Positions 51,630 through 60,860 are shown, counted from the stretch's first letter. The stretch: DNA of 61,319 nucleotides from Algoriphagus aquimarinus (GCF_007997215.1 NZ_VORW01000024.1:1-61319), one strand, 5' to 3'. The notes: a model not told the origin generated them from the letters alone. Program-made: numbers and translations.

Positions 51630-53861
51630 ATGAGTAACCAAACTCCAAAAATCCTTTATACGCTGACTGATGAAGCTCCGGCTTTAGCTACGTATTCCTT
51701 ATTGCCGATTGTAGAAGCATTTACTAAATCTGCCGGTGTATCGGTAGAGACTCGTGATATTTCACTTTCTGCCAGAATCATCGCTAATTTCTCTGCATTT
51801 CTGACTCCAGAGCAGCAGATGCCAGATACTTTGGCAGAATTAGGTGATATCGCAAAAACTCCAGAAGCTAATATTGTAAAGCTTCCGAATATCTCTGCAT
51901 CTGTGCCGCAACTCAAAGCTGCTATCAAAGAACTTCAATCACAGGGATATGCACTTCCAGAATATCCGGAAGAGCCAAAAACTGAAGAAGAGAAAAGTAT
52001 TAAAAGTAAATACGACAAGATCAAAGGTTCTGCCGTGAACCCTGTGCTTCGTGAGGGGAATTCTGACCGAAGAGCACCACTAGCAGTGAAAGAGTACGCA
52101 AGAAAGCATCCTCACTCCATGGGTAAATGGTCTGCTGACTCTAAAACTCATGTGGATAGCATGACAGAGGGAGATTTTTACGGAAGTGAAAAATCCCACG
52201 CCATGGCTGATGCCGCTATTATTTCAATTGAGTTGCATGGAGCAGATGGGAAAAAAGAGATACTTAAGTCTGGCTTGAATATTCTGGCTGGTGAAGTGAT
52301 CGATGCTTCTACCTTGAGCATTTCTGCTTTGAATGCATTTTTGAGAAAAGCGAAAGCTGATGCAAAAGATAAAGGCGTTCTATTCTCTATACACATGAAG
52401 GCAACCATGATGAAGGTGTCAGATCCTATCATCTTTGGTCATGCAGTGAAAGTGTTTTTTGAGCCAGTTTTCGCCAAGCACAGCGCTACCTTCAATGAAG
52501 TTGGGATCGATGTGAATAATGGATTTGGAGATTTGATTTCCAATCTTGATAAACTTTCTATTCCAAAAAGAACCGAAGTGGAAGCTGATATAGCAGCTTG
52601 TCTTGCCGATAGCCCAGACTTGGCTATGGTGAATTCGGATAAGGGGATCACCAATCTACACGTGCCAAGTGATGTGATTATTGATGCGTCTATGCCTGCA
52701 ATGATCAGAACTTCTGGACAGATGTGGAACAAGGCTGGCAAACTTCAGGATACTAAGGCTATCATTCCAGATAGAGCTTATGCTGGTGTTTACGAAGCTA
52801 CGATCAACTTCTGTAAGGCTCATGGAGCTTTCGATCCATCTACGATGGGTTCTGTTCCTAACGTGGGTCTGATGGCTCAGAAAGCTGAAGAGTATGGATC
52901 TCACGATAAAACTTTTGAGGTTCCTTTTGCCGGAACTGTAAAAGTATTGGATCAAAAGGGAATCGAAATCTTCTCTCATAAAGTAGAAGCTGGAGATATC
53001 TGGAGAATGTGTCAGACTAAAGACGCACCGATTCAGGATTGGGTTAAGCTTGCGGTAACTAGAGCTAGACTTTCTGGCACACCAGCGATTTTCTGGTTGG
53101 ATCCGCTTAGAGCACATGATGCGGAGTTGATCAAAAAAGTAAATAAATACTTGTTAGATCACGATCAGACAGGGTTAGAGATTTCTATTCTTTCTCCTAT
53201 TGAAGCTACTAATCTTTCTTTGGCGAGAATCAAAGAAGGTATGGATACCATCTCTGTTACGGGTAATGTGCTAAGAGATTACTTGACTGATTTATTCCCG
53301 ATTTTGGAATTAGGTACTTCTGCAAAAATGCTTTCTATTGTTCCGTTGATGAATGGTGGAGGTTTGTTCGAAACTGGAGCTGGTGGATCCGCACCTAAGC
53401 ATGTGGAGCAGTTTGTGAATGAAGGTCACTTACGTTGGGATTCCTTAGGTGAATTCCTTGCCTTGGCAGTTTCCTTGGAGCATTTGGGACAAACATTCCA
53501 TAACGATAAAGCTTTACTATTGGCAGAGACACTTGATCAGGCTACTGGTAAATGGTTGGAGAATGACAAGTCTCCGGCGAGAGTTGTCGGTAAATTGGAT
53601 AACAGAGGAAGTCATTTTTACATCGCGCTTTACTGGGCTCAGGCACTTGCTGCGCAAAACAAGGATGCTGATCTGAAAGCTAAGTTCACGACACTTGCTA
53701 CTGCTTTGGAGGCAAACGAACAAGTCATTGTCCATGAATTGAATACTTCTCAGGGCTCTCCGCTGAACATCGGCGGTTACTTCAAGCCAGATGCGGCTCT
53801 GGCTTCTCAGGCAATGAGACCAAGTGCAACGCTGAATGATGTGCTGACAACTTTGGTTTAA
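51630..53861 (+). CDS. icd: NADP-dependent isocitrate dehydrogenase, monomeric type
   Basis: 743 residues from MSNQTPKILYTLTDEAPALA; the longer frame upstream would add 15 residues without resemblance to the family. The length and motifs LREGNSDRRAPLAVKEYARK (130-150), SIHMKATMMKVSDPIIFGHA (near 260) and DDGSHD-like segment EEYGSHDKTFEVP (near 423) are those of the monomeric type II enzyme, not the dimeric Icd. It oxidises isocitrate to 2-oxoglutarate and makes NADPH. A terminator follows. Confidence 0.96.
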   Translation: MSNQTPKILYTLTDEAPALATYSLLPIVEAFTKSAGVSVETRDISLSARIIANFSAFLTPEQQMPDTLAELGDIAKTPEANIVKLPNISASVPQLKAAIKELQSQGYALPEYPEEPKTEEEKSIKSKYDKIKGSAVNPVLREGNSDRRAPLAVKEYARKHPHSMGKWSADSKTHVDSMTEGDFYGSEKSHAMADAAIISIELHGADGKKEILKSGLNILAGEVIDASTLSISALNAFLRKAKADAKDKGVLFSIHMKATMMKVSDPIIFGHAVKVFFEPVFAKHSATFNEVGIDVNNGFGDLISNLDKLSIPKRTEVEADIAACLADSPDLAMVNSDKGITNLHVPSDVIIDASMPAMIRTSGQMWNKAGKLQDTKAIIPDRAYAGVYEATINFCKAHGAFDPSTMGSVPNVGLMAQKAEEYGSHDKTFEVPFAGTVKVLDQKGIEIFSHKVEAGDIWRMCQTKDAPIQDWVKLAVTRARLSGTPAIFWLDPLRAHDAELIKKVNKYLLDHDQTGLEISILSPIEATNLSLARIKEGMDTISVTGNVLRDYLTDLFPILELGTSAKMLSIVPLMNGGGLFETGAGGSAPKHVEQFVNEGHLRWDSLGEFLALAVSLEHLGQTFHNDKALLLAETLDQATGKWLENDKSPARVVGKLDNRGSHFYIALYWAQALAAQNKDADLKAKFTTLATALEANEQVIVHELNTSQGSPLNIGGYFKPDAALASQAMRPSATLNDVLTTLV

Positions 53862-53881
53862 GAGAACTTTAAAACTATAGA

Positions 53882-53912
53882 AAGCCATCCGAGGAATCGG
53901 GTGGCTTTTTTG
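53882..53912 (+). terminator. icd terminator
   Basis: AAGCCATCCGA / TCGGGTGGCTT (one mismatch) with a short GGAA loop and T6, 20 bp past the icd stop. Confidence 0.8.
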
Positions 53913-53922
53913 TTTTTGTTTA

Positions 53923-53962
53923 AACCACGGTGGACACAGAGTTTAGCGCAGAGATTACAGAG
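53923..53962 (+). repeat. 40-bp dispersed intergenic repeat, copy 2
   Basis: It begins AACCACGGTGGACACAGAGT and ends TTACAGAG. Ungapped alignment to the reverse complement of 21633-21672 gives 31 of 40 identical. Both copies lie just past a terminator. Confidence 0.6.
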
Positions 53963-54048
53963 GTTATTATTAAAAAATAGAAAATCTAACCCTCTTTACT
54001 TACCAAAATAGTATTTGTCTAAATCCGCAATCAAAAATCCCAAATCAT

Positions 54049-54921
54049 CTACTCTTCCTCAAAACTGACATTATTTGCCCGCATGAATTCCTTGATCACA
54101 GAAACGTGGATACATTCTCCCAAGTGGATAAAGGCGTAGTCGTTTACTTTTTTGGCTTTACCATGGGCGATTATCTCTTTATCTTCTATATCAAAACCTA
54201 GGTGTAAATGCTTCGTTCGACTTTGCATTCCGCAGACTTTTCCAGAAGAGTCAAAAAGTGGCCCGCCGCTTTGTCCTCTCAGTCCGGGGGTACTCATTTC
54301 CATTCCGTAGATTTTTCCATTTTGATTCCCTAAAAAGCGGGTGAGCATTCCTTCGATAGGGAATCGGGGAGAGCGCATCGCGCCAGTTTTGGTCCATTCT
54401 AAGGACTGACTTTGTGCATTCAACTGATAATTTGAAAATTCTGGAAAAGGGAAGCCCAGTCTGCATAGCATTGCTCCGGGGCTGATTTCAGAATCCTCCT
54501 TTTTGAATTTGGGTACATTATTGAATAATGTTTTGTCAAAACCCTCGAATTTGATCAATGCCAGATCAAATTCTGGATGGAGAAAAAACCTCATGTTTTT
54601 AATTTGATCTACACAATCTACAAACGTGATTCGCGTCTCAGACACAGCATCAGATTTCAGCCCCAGCTTTTTTGCTAAAGCAGAGCGTTGGCCTCCGCTT
54701 AGGTCTTTGCCTTGCTGCAAAAAAGAAGTGTATTTTTGATTGATTTGATCTGCTTGAGACAGCCATTGGGCTACATGTTTACACGTTAGCGCATAGCCTT
54801 CGTGATTGACGAAAAATAGAGTAGCGGCACCTCTTTGAATTTGAGTACTTCCAAAATTTCTGGAGATGGAATGTATCGCTCTGGTATAGCCGGCGGTTTC
54901 GAGAATTGCTTTTTCAAACAT
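54049..54921 (-). CDS. trypsin-like serine protease without signal peptide
   Basis: 290 residues. The chymotrypsin-fold triad is recognisable: His49 (TCKHVAQW), Asp119 (PEFDLALIKF) and Ser218 (RGQSGGPLFD). No signal peptide, PDZ domain or membrane anchor is seen, so it should be cytoplasmic, unlike DegP/DegQ. Residues 52-112 form a helical insertion between the His and Asp elements. The substrate is unknown. It is a single gene, convergent with icd. Confidence 0.83.
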   Translation of the reverse strand: MFEKAILETAGYTRAIHSISRNFGSTQIQRGAATLFFVNHEGYALTCKHVAQWLSQADQINQKYTSFLQQGKDLSGGQRSALAKKLGLKSDAVSETRITFVDCVDQIKNMRFFLHPEFDLALIKFEGFDKTLFNNVPKFKKEDSEISPGAMLCRLGFPFPEFSNYQLNAQSQSLEWTKTGAMRSPRFPIEGMLTRFLGNQNGKIYGMEMSTPGLRGQSGGPLFDSSGKVCGMQSRTKHLHLGFDIEDKEIIAHGKAKKVNDYAFIHLGECIHVSVIKEFMRANNVSFEEE

Positions 54922-55170
54922 TAAAAATTGCTTAGGTAAGGCTTGAAAATAGGGAAAAGCTTTGTGAAATGTGTTTTTTCAGAATTTTTAAGAAATTATT
55001 TTTCCTCGAAATCGATTGAATGGAGTAAGAATTAACCTGGTGCCACAGATAGTTTGGGCTAGCCAAATAAATGTAATAACTTAGCCATCCCTCAGGGATT
55101 TTTAGCCAAAAGTGGCATACCCTCCAAAGGGAATTTTAGGAATCAAACCTATACTCAAATCAAAATAAAT

Positions 55171-56175
55171 ATGAGCAAGATTAAAGTTGGAATAAACGGA
55201 TTCGGTAGAATCGGACGCTTGGCGTTCAGAGTTGCGCAAGAAAGAGAAGATATCCAAGTAGTAGCGATCAATGATTTGATCGACGTAGACTACATGGCAT
55301 ACATGCTTAAGTATGACTCTACTCACGGTAACTTCAAAGGTACTGTAGAGGTAAAAGACGGTGCATTAGTAGTGAATGGAAATAGCATTCGTGTTACTGC
55401 AGAGAAAAGCCCAGCTAACCTCAAGTGGGGTGAAGTAGGAGCTGACTATGTAATCGAATCAACTGGTATTTTCTTGACTAAAGAAACTGCACAAGGTCAC
55501 ATCGATGCAGGTGCTAAGAAAGTAGTAATGTCTGCTCCATCTAAAGATGATACGCCGATGTTCGTAATGGGTGTAAACGAAGATTCTTACACTTCTGACA
55601 TGATTTTCGTGTCTAACGCTTCTTGTACTACAAACTGTTTGGCACCAATCGCCAAAGTATTGAATGACAACTGGGGAATCGAGGAAGGCTTGATGACTAC
55701 AGTTCACGCGACTACTGCAACACAGAAAACTGTTGACGGACCTTCTGCGAAGGACTGGAGAGGTGGACGTGGCGCTGGTCAAAACATCATCCCTTCATCA
55801 ACTGGTGCTGCTAAAGCGGTAGGTAAGGTGATTCCTGAGTTGAACGGTAAATTGACTGGTATGGCATTCAGAGTTCCTACTCCTGATGTTTCTGTTGTCG
55901 ATTTGACAGTTAGATTGAAAAACCCTGCTACTTACGCTGAGGTTTGTGCTAAAATGAAAGAAGTTTCTGAAACTACTATGAAAGGTGTTCTTGGATATAC
56001 TGAAGATGATGTGGTTTCTAATGACTTCCTTGGAGATCCTAGAACTTCTATCTTCGATGCAGGTGCTGGTATCCAGCTTTCTGACACATTCTTGAAAGTA
56101 GTTTCTTGGTATGACAACGAGTGGGGTTACTCTAATAAAGTAATTGACTTAGTTAGCTTCATCGCAAGCAAATAA
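55171..56175 (+). CDS. gapA: glyceraldehyde-3-phosphate dehydrogenase, type I
   Basis: 334 residues. The NAD-binding start IKVGINGFGRIGRLAFR (4-20) and the catalytic Cys152 in SNASCTTNCLAP are intact. It oxidises glyceraldehyde 3-phosphate in glycolysis. The upstream 249-bp gap holds AT-rich sequence and a GGGA-type duplication but no clear promoter. A strong terminator follows, so it is transcribed alone. Confidence 0.98.
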   Translation: MSKIKVGINGFGRIGRLAFRVAQEREDIQVVAINDLIDVDYMAYMLKYDSTHGNFKGTVEVKDGALVVNGNSIRVTAEKSPANLKWGEVGADYVIESTGIFLTKETAQGHIDAGAKKVVMSAPSKDDTPMFVMGVNEDSYTSDMIFVSNASCTTNCLAPIAKVLNDNWGIEEGLMTTVHATTATQKTVDGPSAKDWRGGRGAGQNIIPSSTGAAKAVGKVIPELNGKLTGMAFRVPTPDVSVVDLTVRLKNPATYAEVCAKMKEVSETTMKGVLGYTEDDVVSNDFLGDPRTSIFDAGAGIQLSDTFLKVVSWYDNEWGYSNKVIDLVSFIASK

Positions 56176-56202
56176 GGAGAAGTAATTCTCAAAATATACA
56201 TG

Positions 56203-56230
56203 AAAGCCGATCTTAGGATCGGCTTTTTTG
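56203..56230 (+). terminator. gapA terminator
   Basis: AAAGCCGATC / GATCGGCTTT with a 4-nt loop, followed by T6. Confidence 0.88.
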
Positions 56231-56286
56231 GTTTCCGGTGAAAACAAAAATTGGGGCTACATACGTTGTATAAAAAAAGCATTTCT

Positions 56287-56907
56287 ATGATTCTTCCTTT
56301 TTTTCCATTGAAACTGGTAGTTTTTCCAGGAGAAGAACTTAACCTCCACATATTTGAGCCTCGATACAAAGAGTTGATCAAGGACGTGGAGGAAGGAAGT
56401 ATGACTTTTGGTGTTTGTACATTCACTGATCAGCTTTCTGGATATGGTACTGAAGTGAAGTTAGGCGAGATTCATACCAGATATGATGACGGTAGAATGG
56501 ATATAAAGACAACTGGTCAGCGGATTTTCAAAATAGCAACTTTTGATAACCCTTCACCTGGCAAAGGATATGCAGCAGGTGCTATCGAGTGGTTGGGAGA
56601 TGACCTCAGAGTCCCTGAGTTTTTGCATCATGAATATATTTTTTACCTGAGGGAAATGCTTCATTTATTGCATTATGAAGTGAGTTTCAATCCTTCTGAA
56701 GTTGATTCATTTTCTTTTTCTCATAAAATCGGACTCAAGCTGGAAGAAGAGCTAGAGCTGATAAAAATCCCTTCTGAAGAAAACAGAACTGAATTTCTTA
56801 TCAAACATTTCAAGCGAATCATTCCGGCGCTACAAGCAGCGGAGCATGCCAAAGAGAAAATCAAACAAAATGGACATTTTAAGCACCTTGATCCATTAGA
56901 TTTCTAA
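56287..56907 (+). CDS. Lon protease N-terminal (substrate-binding) domain protein
   Basis: 206 residues from MILPFFPLKLVVFPGEELNL; the upstream in-frame codons follow the gapA terminator closely and are not family-like. The LON_substr_bdg domain carries PFFPLKLVVFPGEELNLHIF (4-23) and EPRYKELI, and no ATPase or peptidase domain follows. Such stand-alone proteins may bind Lon-type substrates; function unproven. It is convergent with the M1 aminopeptidase gene, 3 bp between the stops. Confidence 0.87.
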   Translation: MILPFFPLKLVVFPGEELNLHIFEPRYKELIKDVEEGSMTFGVCTFTDQLSGYGTEVKLGEIHTRYDDGRMDIKTTGQRIFKIATFDNPSPGKGYAAGAIEWLGDDLRVPEFLHHEYIFYLREMLHLLHYEVSFNPSEVDSFSFSHKIGLKLEEELELIKIPSEENRTEFLIKHFKRIIPALQAAEHAKEKIKQNGHFKHLDPLDF

Positions 56908-56910
56908 TTA

Positions 56911-59466
56911 TCACCGGATTACTTGCACTCGCATCAAATCATCTGTAGCCTGAAGTATTTTGTTTTTTAGGATTGGATTATAGCCTGGGTTTTTATCTAG
57001 AAAGTCTGAGACGATTTTGGCTGCTTCTGAGGAAGTGTATTGTCCAGCGGTAACCGAGGCCCATCTTTTAGGGAAAAAGATGTCTCCAGTCTTCTGAATG
57101 TCTTCTAAGAGATGCAGAGCAAGTGGGAGATGCTTGATTGAGTATTCTTGGCGCAAAGGGTGGTGGATGTAGCTGCAAGCTGACAAGACCCATGATTCCT
57201 TCTCACGGTTGGAAGCCTCGCTGAATGATTCGAAGAGTACATCTCGCTCTGCTTCATTTTGAGATAAAGCAGGTAGTAGAAAATCAAAGCGATCAAGTTT
57301 ATCAGGATTGCTGATTCTGGTTCGTTCTTCAGCTAGTATTTCTGTGGATTTTGTATGACCATAGAGTGCTAGAGTCATAGCTAGACTGGTGAAATTATCC
57401 GGGTTGAGTTTCAGGTCTTTGATCTCGAAATCTTTTGCCCAGACTTCATAAAGTCGTTCTTGTCCAGTTTGGGAATAGGCAATCCCGCTATAAAGAGAGA
57501 AGATGGTTTTCTTCAGATTTGTAGGAAGATCTCTCTGTAATTGATTCCAAAGTTGGGTTTCTAAGGCAGGGAGCACTTTTTCACGTTGATCGACTGAGAA
57601 ATATTTCCAGAAAATAGTGCTCAGTTCTGAGGAAATCAGACGAGCTAAAATCTCATTTTCTTCTTTGGCTATTCCCTTCTGAAAAGTCTCAAATGCTAAG
57701 ATTGGTTCTATGTTTCCAGAAAGAGTATTTTCAAATAAGTTGATGTAAGACTGCCCGCGCATCACTTCGTCTGTGAGGGATGAAATATTAGAAAGTGAAG
57801 CTTTATTGAGCGGAAAAACTCCGTAGCCAAGGCCATTGCTGTTGTAGAGAATTGCAGTTGGTTGCTGCTCTCCGATCACTTCTTTCAAATCCAGCGTTTT
57901 TTCCACCATCGCAACTGAGAAGGTTTTGCTAGTTTCTGGAAAGAAGAAAGTAATATCAAAAAGTTGTGGCCAGACTTTGTCTGTACCATCTTCTGCCTGT
58001 TGGCTGATCACGAATGAGCTAATAGTCCCATCTTTTGCGAGTTCGATTTTGTCGCTGAGAATTGGTCTGCCAGATTGATTTACCCATATTTCACTCCAAT
58101 GCTGAAGATCCATTTCTGTATTTTCATCCAAAATCTCTACGAGTTCATTCCAGTTAGCATTTCCATTAGCGTAAGTCTTGATGTATTGCTGAATGCCTTT
58201 CTGGAAAGCGGCTTCTCCCATGGCTGTTTCTAGCTGACGCATCATAATTGGGGCTTTGTCGTAGATGATACTTCCGTAAAGCGAACCAGCATCTTTCAGA
58301 TTGGCTAGTTTTTGACGAATTGGATTTGTGCCCTGAGTTCGGTCTTCCCCATAAGCTGAAGGGTAATGATTTGTGAGAAAAGAAAGCTCATGATTGATGT
58401 CAGGGTAAGTAGGATTGACGAGTTTGCCAGCCATGAAATTTGCAAAAACTTCCTTCATCCAAACGTCATCAAACCAATCCATTGTCACCAAATCACCAAA
58501 CCACATGTGAGCAGTCTCGTGACCGATCAGTTTTGCCCTGCTAAGCAATTCCGAGTCGGTGGCATTTTCATCCAGGAAAAGCGAGGATTCACGGTATTGG
58601 ATTGCTCCTACATGCTCCATTCCTCCATATTGGAAAATAGGAATGGTAGCAAAATCGAGTTTCTGAAATGGGAAAGGGTAGGCCGTGTACTCTTCTAGGA
58701 ATTCTTTAGCTTTTTGATGCAGAATAAAAACTTCAGGAATGCTGGCAGCTATTTTTTCAGGATTGGTTTCTCTGTACAGCATTTTTTGAGGAAAGTCAGA
58801 ATCTGACTTGGCTTCTTCGAATTTCCCTGCTACAAAAGAAAATAGGTAAGTGCTCATCAAATCTGACTTGGAAAAGCGATGAGTGGCAAAGTCGCCATTT
58901 TTCTCATAAGCTATTTCTGGCGCTCCTGCCAAGACTTTCCAGTCTTTGGGCGCTGTGATGGTCAGGGTGTAGTTAGCTTTTAAATTTGGCTGATCAAAAC
59001 AAGGGAAAAGCGTGCTTGCCCTATCAGGAACCAGCAGGGTGTAGAGAAAATCGTCATTTCTGTTGAGAGAGAGTTCTCCAGCAAGGAAATCAATCTCAAT
59101 AGAATTGGGTCCTTTTGTAAGTACTTCTTTAGGAATAATCAGGTGTTGATCCTGGTGAGTGATCTCTGTTTCCTGACCATTCACCTTTAGGGAAAGTAAA
59201 TGAGATGATTCCTCATGGAAATCTAATATTAAGGGATGCGATAGGTCAGATATTTCAACTTCCAGAGTCAAATGGGAACGAATCTCATCTGACTTTTTAG
59301 AGGGGATGTCAAAAGTTAAGTTGTATTGAATGTCCGCGACTTGTTGTTTTCTGAATTGAGCTAACTCGAAAGAGATTCCTGGATCATAGAAGTGTTCGTC
59401 AGATACAGGTGTCTTGCAAGAAGAGAATATCAAGAGAAAGCCAAAAAGCAGAAAGAGATTTTTCAT
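56911..59466 (-). CDS. M1 family metallo-aminopeptidase lipoprotein
   Basis: 851 residues. A lipobox (LIFSSC, Cys17) indicates membrane anchoring. The M1 core has the exopeptidase motif GGMEH (281-285; GxMEN is more usual) and the zinc motif HETAHMW (316-322) with Glu339 (KEVFANF) as third ligand. The long helical C-terminal domain (about 530-851) is typical of PepN/ERAP-like enzymes. It trims N-terminal residues from peptides in the periplasm. Confidence 0.92.
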   Translation of the reverse strand: MKNLFLLFGFLLIFSSCKTPVSDEHFYDPGISFELAQFRKQQVADIQYNLTFDIPSKKSDEIRSHLTLEVEISDLSHPLILDFHEESSHLLSLKVNGQETEITHQDQHLIIPKEVLTKGPNSIEIDFLAGELSLNRNDDFLYTLLVPDRASTLFPCFDQPNLKANYTLTITAPKDWKVLAGAPEIAYEKNGDFATHRFSKSDLMSTYLFSFVAGKFEEAKSDSDFPQKMLYRETNPEKIAASIPEVFILHQKAKEFLEEYTAYPFPFQKLDFATIPIFQYGGMEHVGAIQYRESSLFLDENATDSELLSRAKLIGHETAHMWFGDLVTMDWFDDVWMKEVFANFMAGKLVNPTYPDINHELSFLTNHYPSAYGEDRTQGTNPIRQKLANLKDAGSLYGSIIYDKAPIMMRQLETAMGEAAFQKGIQQYIKTYANGNANWNELVEILDENTEMDLQHWSEIWVNQSGRPILSDKIELAKDGTISSFVISQQAEDGTDKVWPQLFDITFFFPETSKTFSVAMVEKTLDLKEVIGEQQPTAILYNSNGLGYGVFPLNKASLSNISSLTDEVMRGQSYINLFENTLSGNIEPILAFETFQKGIAKEENEILARLISSELSTIFWKYFSVDQREKVLPALETQLWNQLQRDLPTNLKKTIFSLYSGIAYSQTGQERLYEVWAKDFEIKDLKLNPDNFTSLAMTLALYGHTKSTEILAEERTRISNPDKLDRFDFLLPALSQNEAERDVLFESFSEASNREKESWVLSACSYIHHPLRQEYSIKHLPLALHLLEDIQKTGDIFFPKRWASVTAGQYTSSEAAKIVSDFLDKNPGYNPILKNKILQATDDLMRVQVIR

Positions 59467-59532
59467 GTTTCAACAATCGGCATATTTTGGAGGATTCGCA
59501 AGGTGAATTCCACTAGTGATATTCAAATGAGA

Positions 59533-60258
59533 TTACATCCTGGTCACGTCTGATTTTTTGATATAAGCGCTTTTGTCTTTCCAGTCCACCTCATACCAGA
59601 TGTCTTTGCTGGATTTGATATGTACACGATGCCCTGGCTCAACCATATCTATCAACTCCCCACCCGCAGATGGCTTGCTCACAATAAATGTTGGGCTGCT
59701 GGTGATTAGGCCTGTGCGAGGACCATTCAGAAAATTATTGGCTAGGAAGATTAAAACAATCAGGAGAATTGTAGGCCAAAATGTCTGAGTCTTCTCTGTT
59801 TTTCTACCCGTAATCCAGCTGGCGATAATAGACAGCACGAGGAAAACTGCTAGAGTTCCAACGATATAATCTTGGTATTCTGTAAGGAATATTAGGAATC
59901 GTTGCCCATCGCTGACTTCATAGCCTACTAGCGAGCTCTGACCCGTTAGACTTTTGATCTTGGTTATGGCTTGCGAATTAGGTTCCAGATCGTAGTATTT
60001 GCTCAGGTAAAGCGTAGCTCGTTCATTGTCTCCAATACCCTCGGTTATGAAGGCCATTTTCAGCAACATTGCCGGTGAATAAATCCCAGATTGGTAGTTA
60101 GAATCGTAAATTTCCATTGCTTCCTTGTAGCTTCTAACATTAAACAAAGAATCTGCTTTATTTAAGCCAATTACATCTGCTTGACAATGAATACTTTGTA
60201 TAGATATCGATAAAAATATCAAAAGTTTTGTGAGAAAGATTGATTTCACGTTTGGCAT
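59533..60258 (-). CDS. TPR and SH3 domain membrane protein
   Basis: 241 residues. A signal segment (10-26) precedes a TPR-like helical stretch (NKADSLFNVRSYKEAMEIYD to LSKYYDLEPNSQAITKI), two transmembrane helices (about 125-146 and 157-174) and a C-terminal SH3-like region (SAGGELIDMVEPGHRVHIKS). The layout resembles BatE-type proteins of Bacteroidota, which occur with MoxR/VWA systems, but no bat genes are adjacent. Function unknown. Confidence 0.72.
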   Translation of the reverse strand: MPNVKSIFLTKLLIFLSISIQSIHCQADVIGLNKADSLFNVRSYKEAMEIYDSNYQSGIYSPAMLLKMAFITEGIGDNERATLYLSKYYDLEPNSQAITKIKSLTGQSSLVGYEVSDGQRFLIFLTEYQDYIVGTLAVFLVLSIIASWITGRKTEKTQTFWPTILLIVLIFLANNFLNGPRTGLITSSPTFIVSKPSAGGELIDMVEPGHRVHIKSSKDIWYEVDWKDKSAYIKKSDVTRM

Positions 60259-60282
60259 TTAAAATTTGTCCCCTTATTTTTG
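60251..60282 (+). promoter_or_regulatory. promoter ahead of the structured leader and tRNA cluster
   Basis: TTTG (60251-60254), 20 bp, TATTTTTG (60275-60282): an exact -33/-7 match. The -33 part overlaps the first codons of the divergent TPR/SH3 gene. Transcription would start near 60288. Confidence 0.65.
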
Positions 60283-60284
60283 CA

Positions 60285-60490
60285 GTCCAATAACGGCAAT
60301 GATCTGGCAAAAAGCAAGGCCAGGAAGTCAATTTGAAAGGTTTTAAGTCACCATTTGGTGGTTAAATTTTCTGAAAATTTTCAGAACAATCTGCCTCCAT
60401 AGTTTGTCCGGTCTCCAGAATAATCGAGAGGCTTCTGGTGCAGATTGAAGAATTCGAATAAAAGTGGATAAAGATTCACTGAAGAAAATA
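60285..60490 (+). ncRNA. possible structured RNA upstream of the tRNA genes
   Basis: About 205 nt without an ORF between a promoter and tRNA-Lys. Hairpins in order: CTGGC/GCCAG (60304-60323), CACC/GGTG (60349-60360), an 18-bp perfect palindrome TTCTGAAAATTTTCAGAA (60369-60386), then CAATCTGC/GCAGATTG (60387-60447) enclosing CCAGAA/TTCTGG (60415-60438). No match to tmRNA, RNase P, SRP RNA or 6S RNA was recognised. It could be a stand-alone small RNA or the 5' leader of the tRNA transcript. Confidence 0.45.
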
Positions 60491-60499
60491 TAGAGTAAT

Positions 60500-60572
60500 G
60501 ATTCCTTAGCTCAGCTGGTAGAGCAATACACTTTTAATGTATGGGTCCTGGGTTCGAGCCCCAGAGGGATCA
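60500..60572 (+). tRNA. tRNA-Lys (anticodon TTT)
   Basis: 73 nt, complete cloverleaf: acceptor GATTCCT / AGGGATC, anticodon stem ATACA/TGTAT with loop CTTTTAA, T arm CTGGG TTCGAGC CCCAG. CCA is not encoded. Identical to the copy at 60861. Confidence 0.97.
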
Positions 60573-60610
60573 CAGTAAAAATTAACTTACAAGGAGTTAA
60601 AAAGGAAGTT

Positions 60611-60684
60611 TCGGGGTGTAGCGTAGCCCGGTATCGCGCCTCGTTTGGGACGAGGAGGTCGTAGGTTCGAATCCTGCCACCCCG
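60611..60684 (+). tRNA. tRNA-Pro (anticodon TGG)
   Basis: 74 nt; acceptor CGGGGTG / CACCCCG, anticodon stem CCTCG/CGAGG with loop TTTGGGA. CCA is not encoded. Confidence 0.97.
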
Positions 60685-60739
60685 ACTTTATATTTCTGTT
60701 TTGTCAAAGAGTCTTTGGATTTGCTGACATTACTTATCC

Positions 60740-60813
60740 GGTCCTGTAGCTCAACCGGATAGAGCAACTGCCTTCTAAGCAGTAGGTTTCAGGTTCGAGT
60801 CCTGACAGGATCA
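60740..60813 (+). tRNA. tRNA-Arg (anticodon TCT)
   Basis: 74 nt; acceptor GGTCCTG / CAGGATC (one G-T pair), anticodon stem ACTGC/GCAGT with loop CTTCTAA. CCA is not encoded. Confidence 0.96.
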
Positions 60814-60818
60814 CAATT

Positions 60819-60848
60819 CAAAAGCGGAATTACGTTCCGCTTTTTATT
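60819..60848 (+). terminator. terminator after tRNA-Arg
   Basis: AAAAGCGGAA / TTCCGCTTTT with a T tract, between the third and fourth tRNA genes. The last tRNA-Lys may therefore need its own promoter. Confidence 0.75.
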
Positions 60849-60860
60849 TTATTAAGTACC

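Noticed and set aside
52656..53117. Minus-strand open frame of 153 codons inside icd
   Set aside because: Shadow of the monomeric isocitrate dehydrogenase gene; Arg/Ser-rich composition typical of antisense frames.
60285..60490. SRP RNA, tmRNA, RNase P RNA or 6S RNA as the identity of the structured leader
   Set aside because: The conserved SRP domain IV loop, a tmRNA tag frame, the RNase P signature and the 6S open-bubble layout were not seen.
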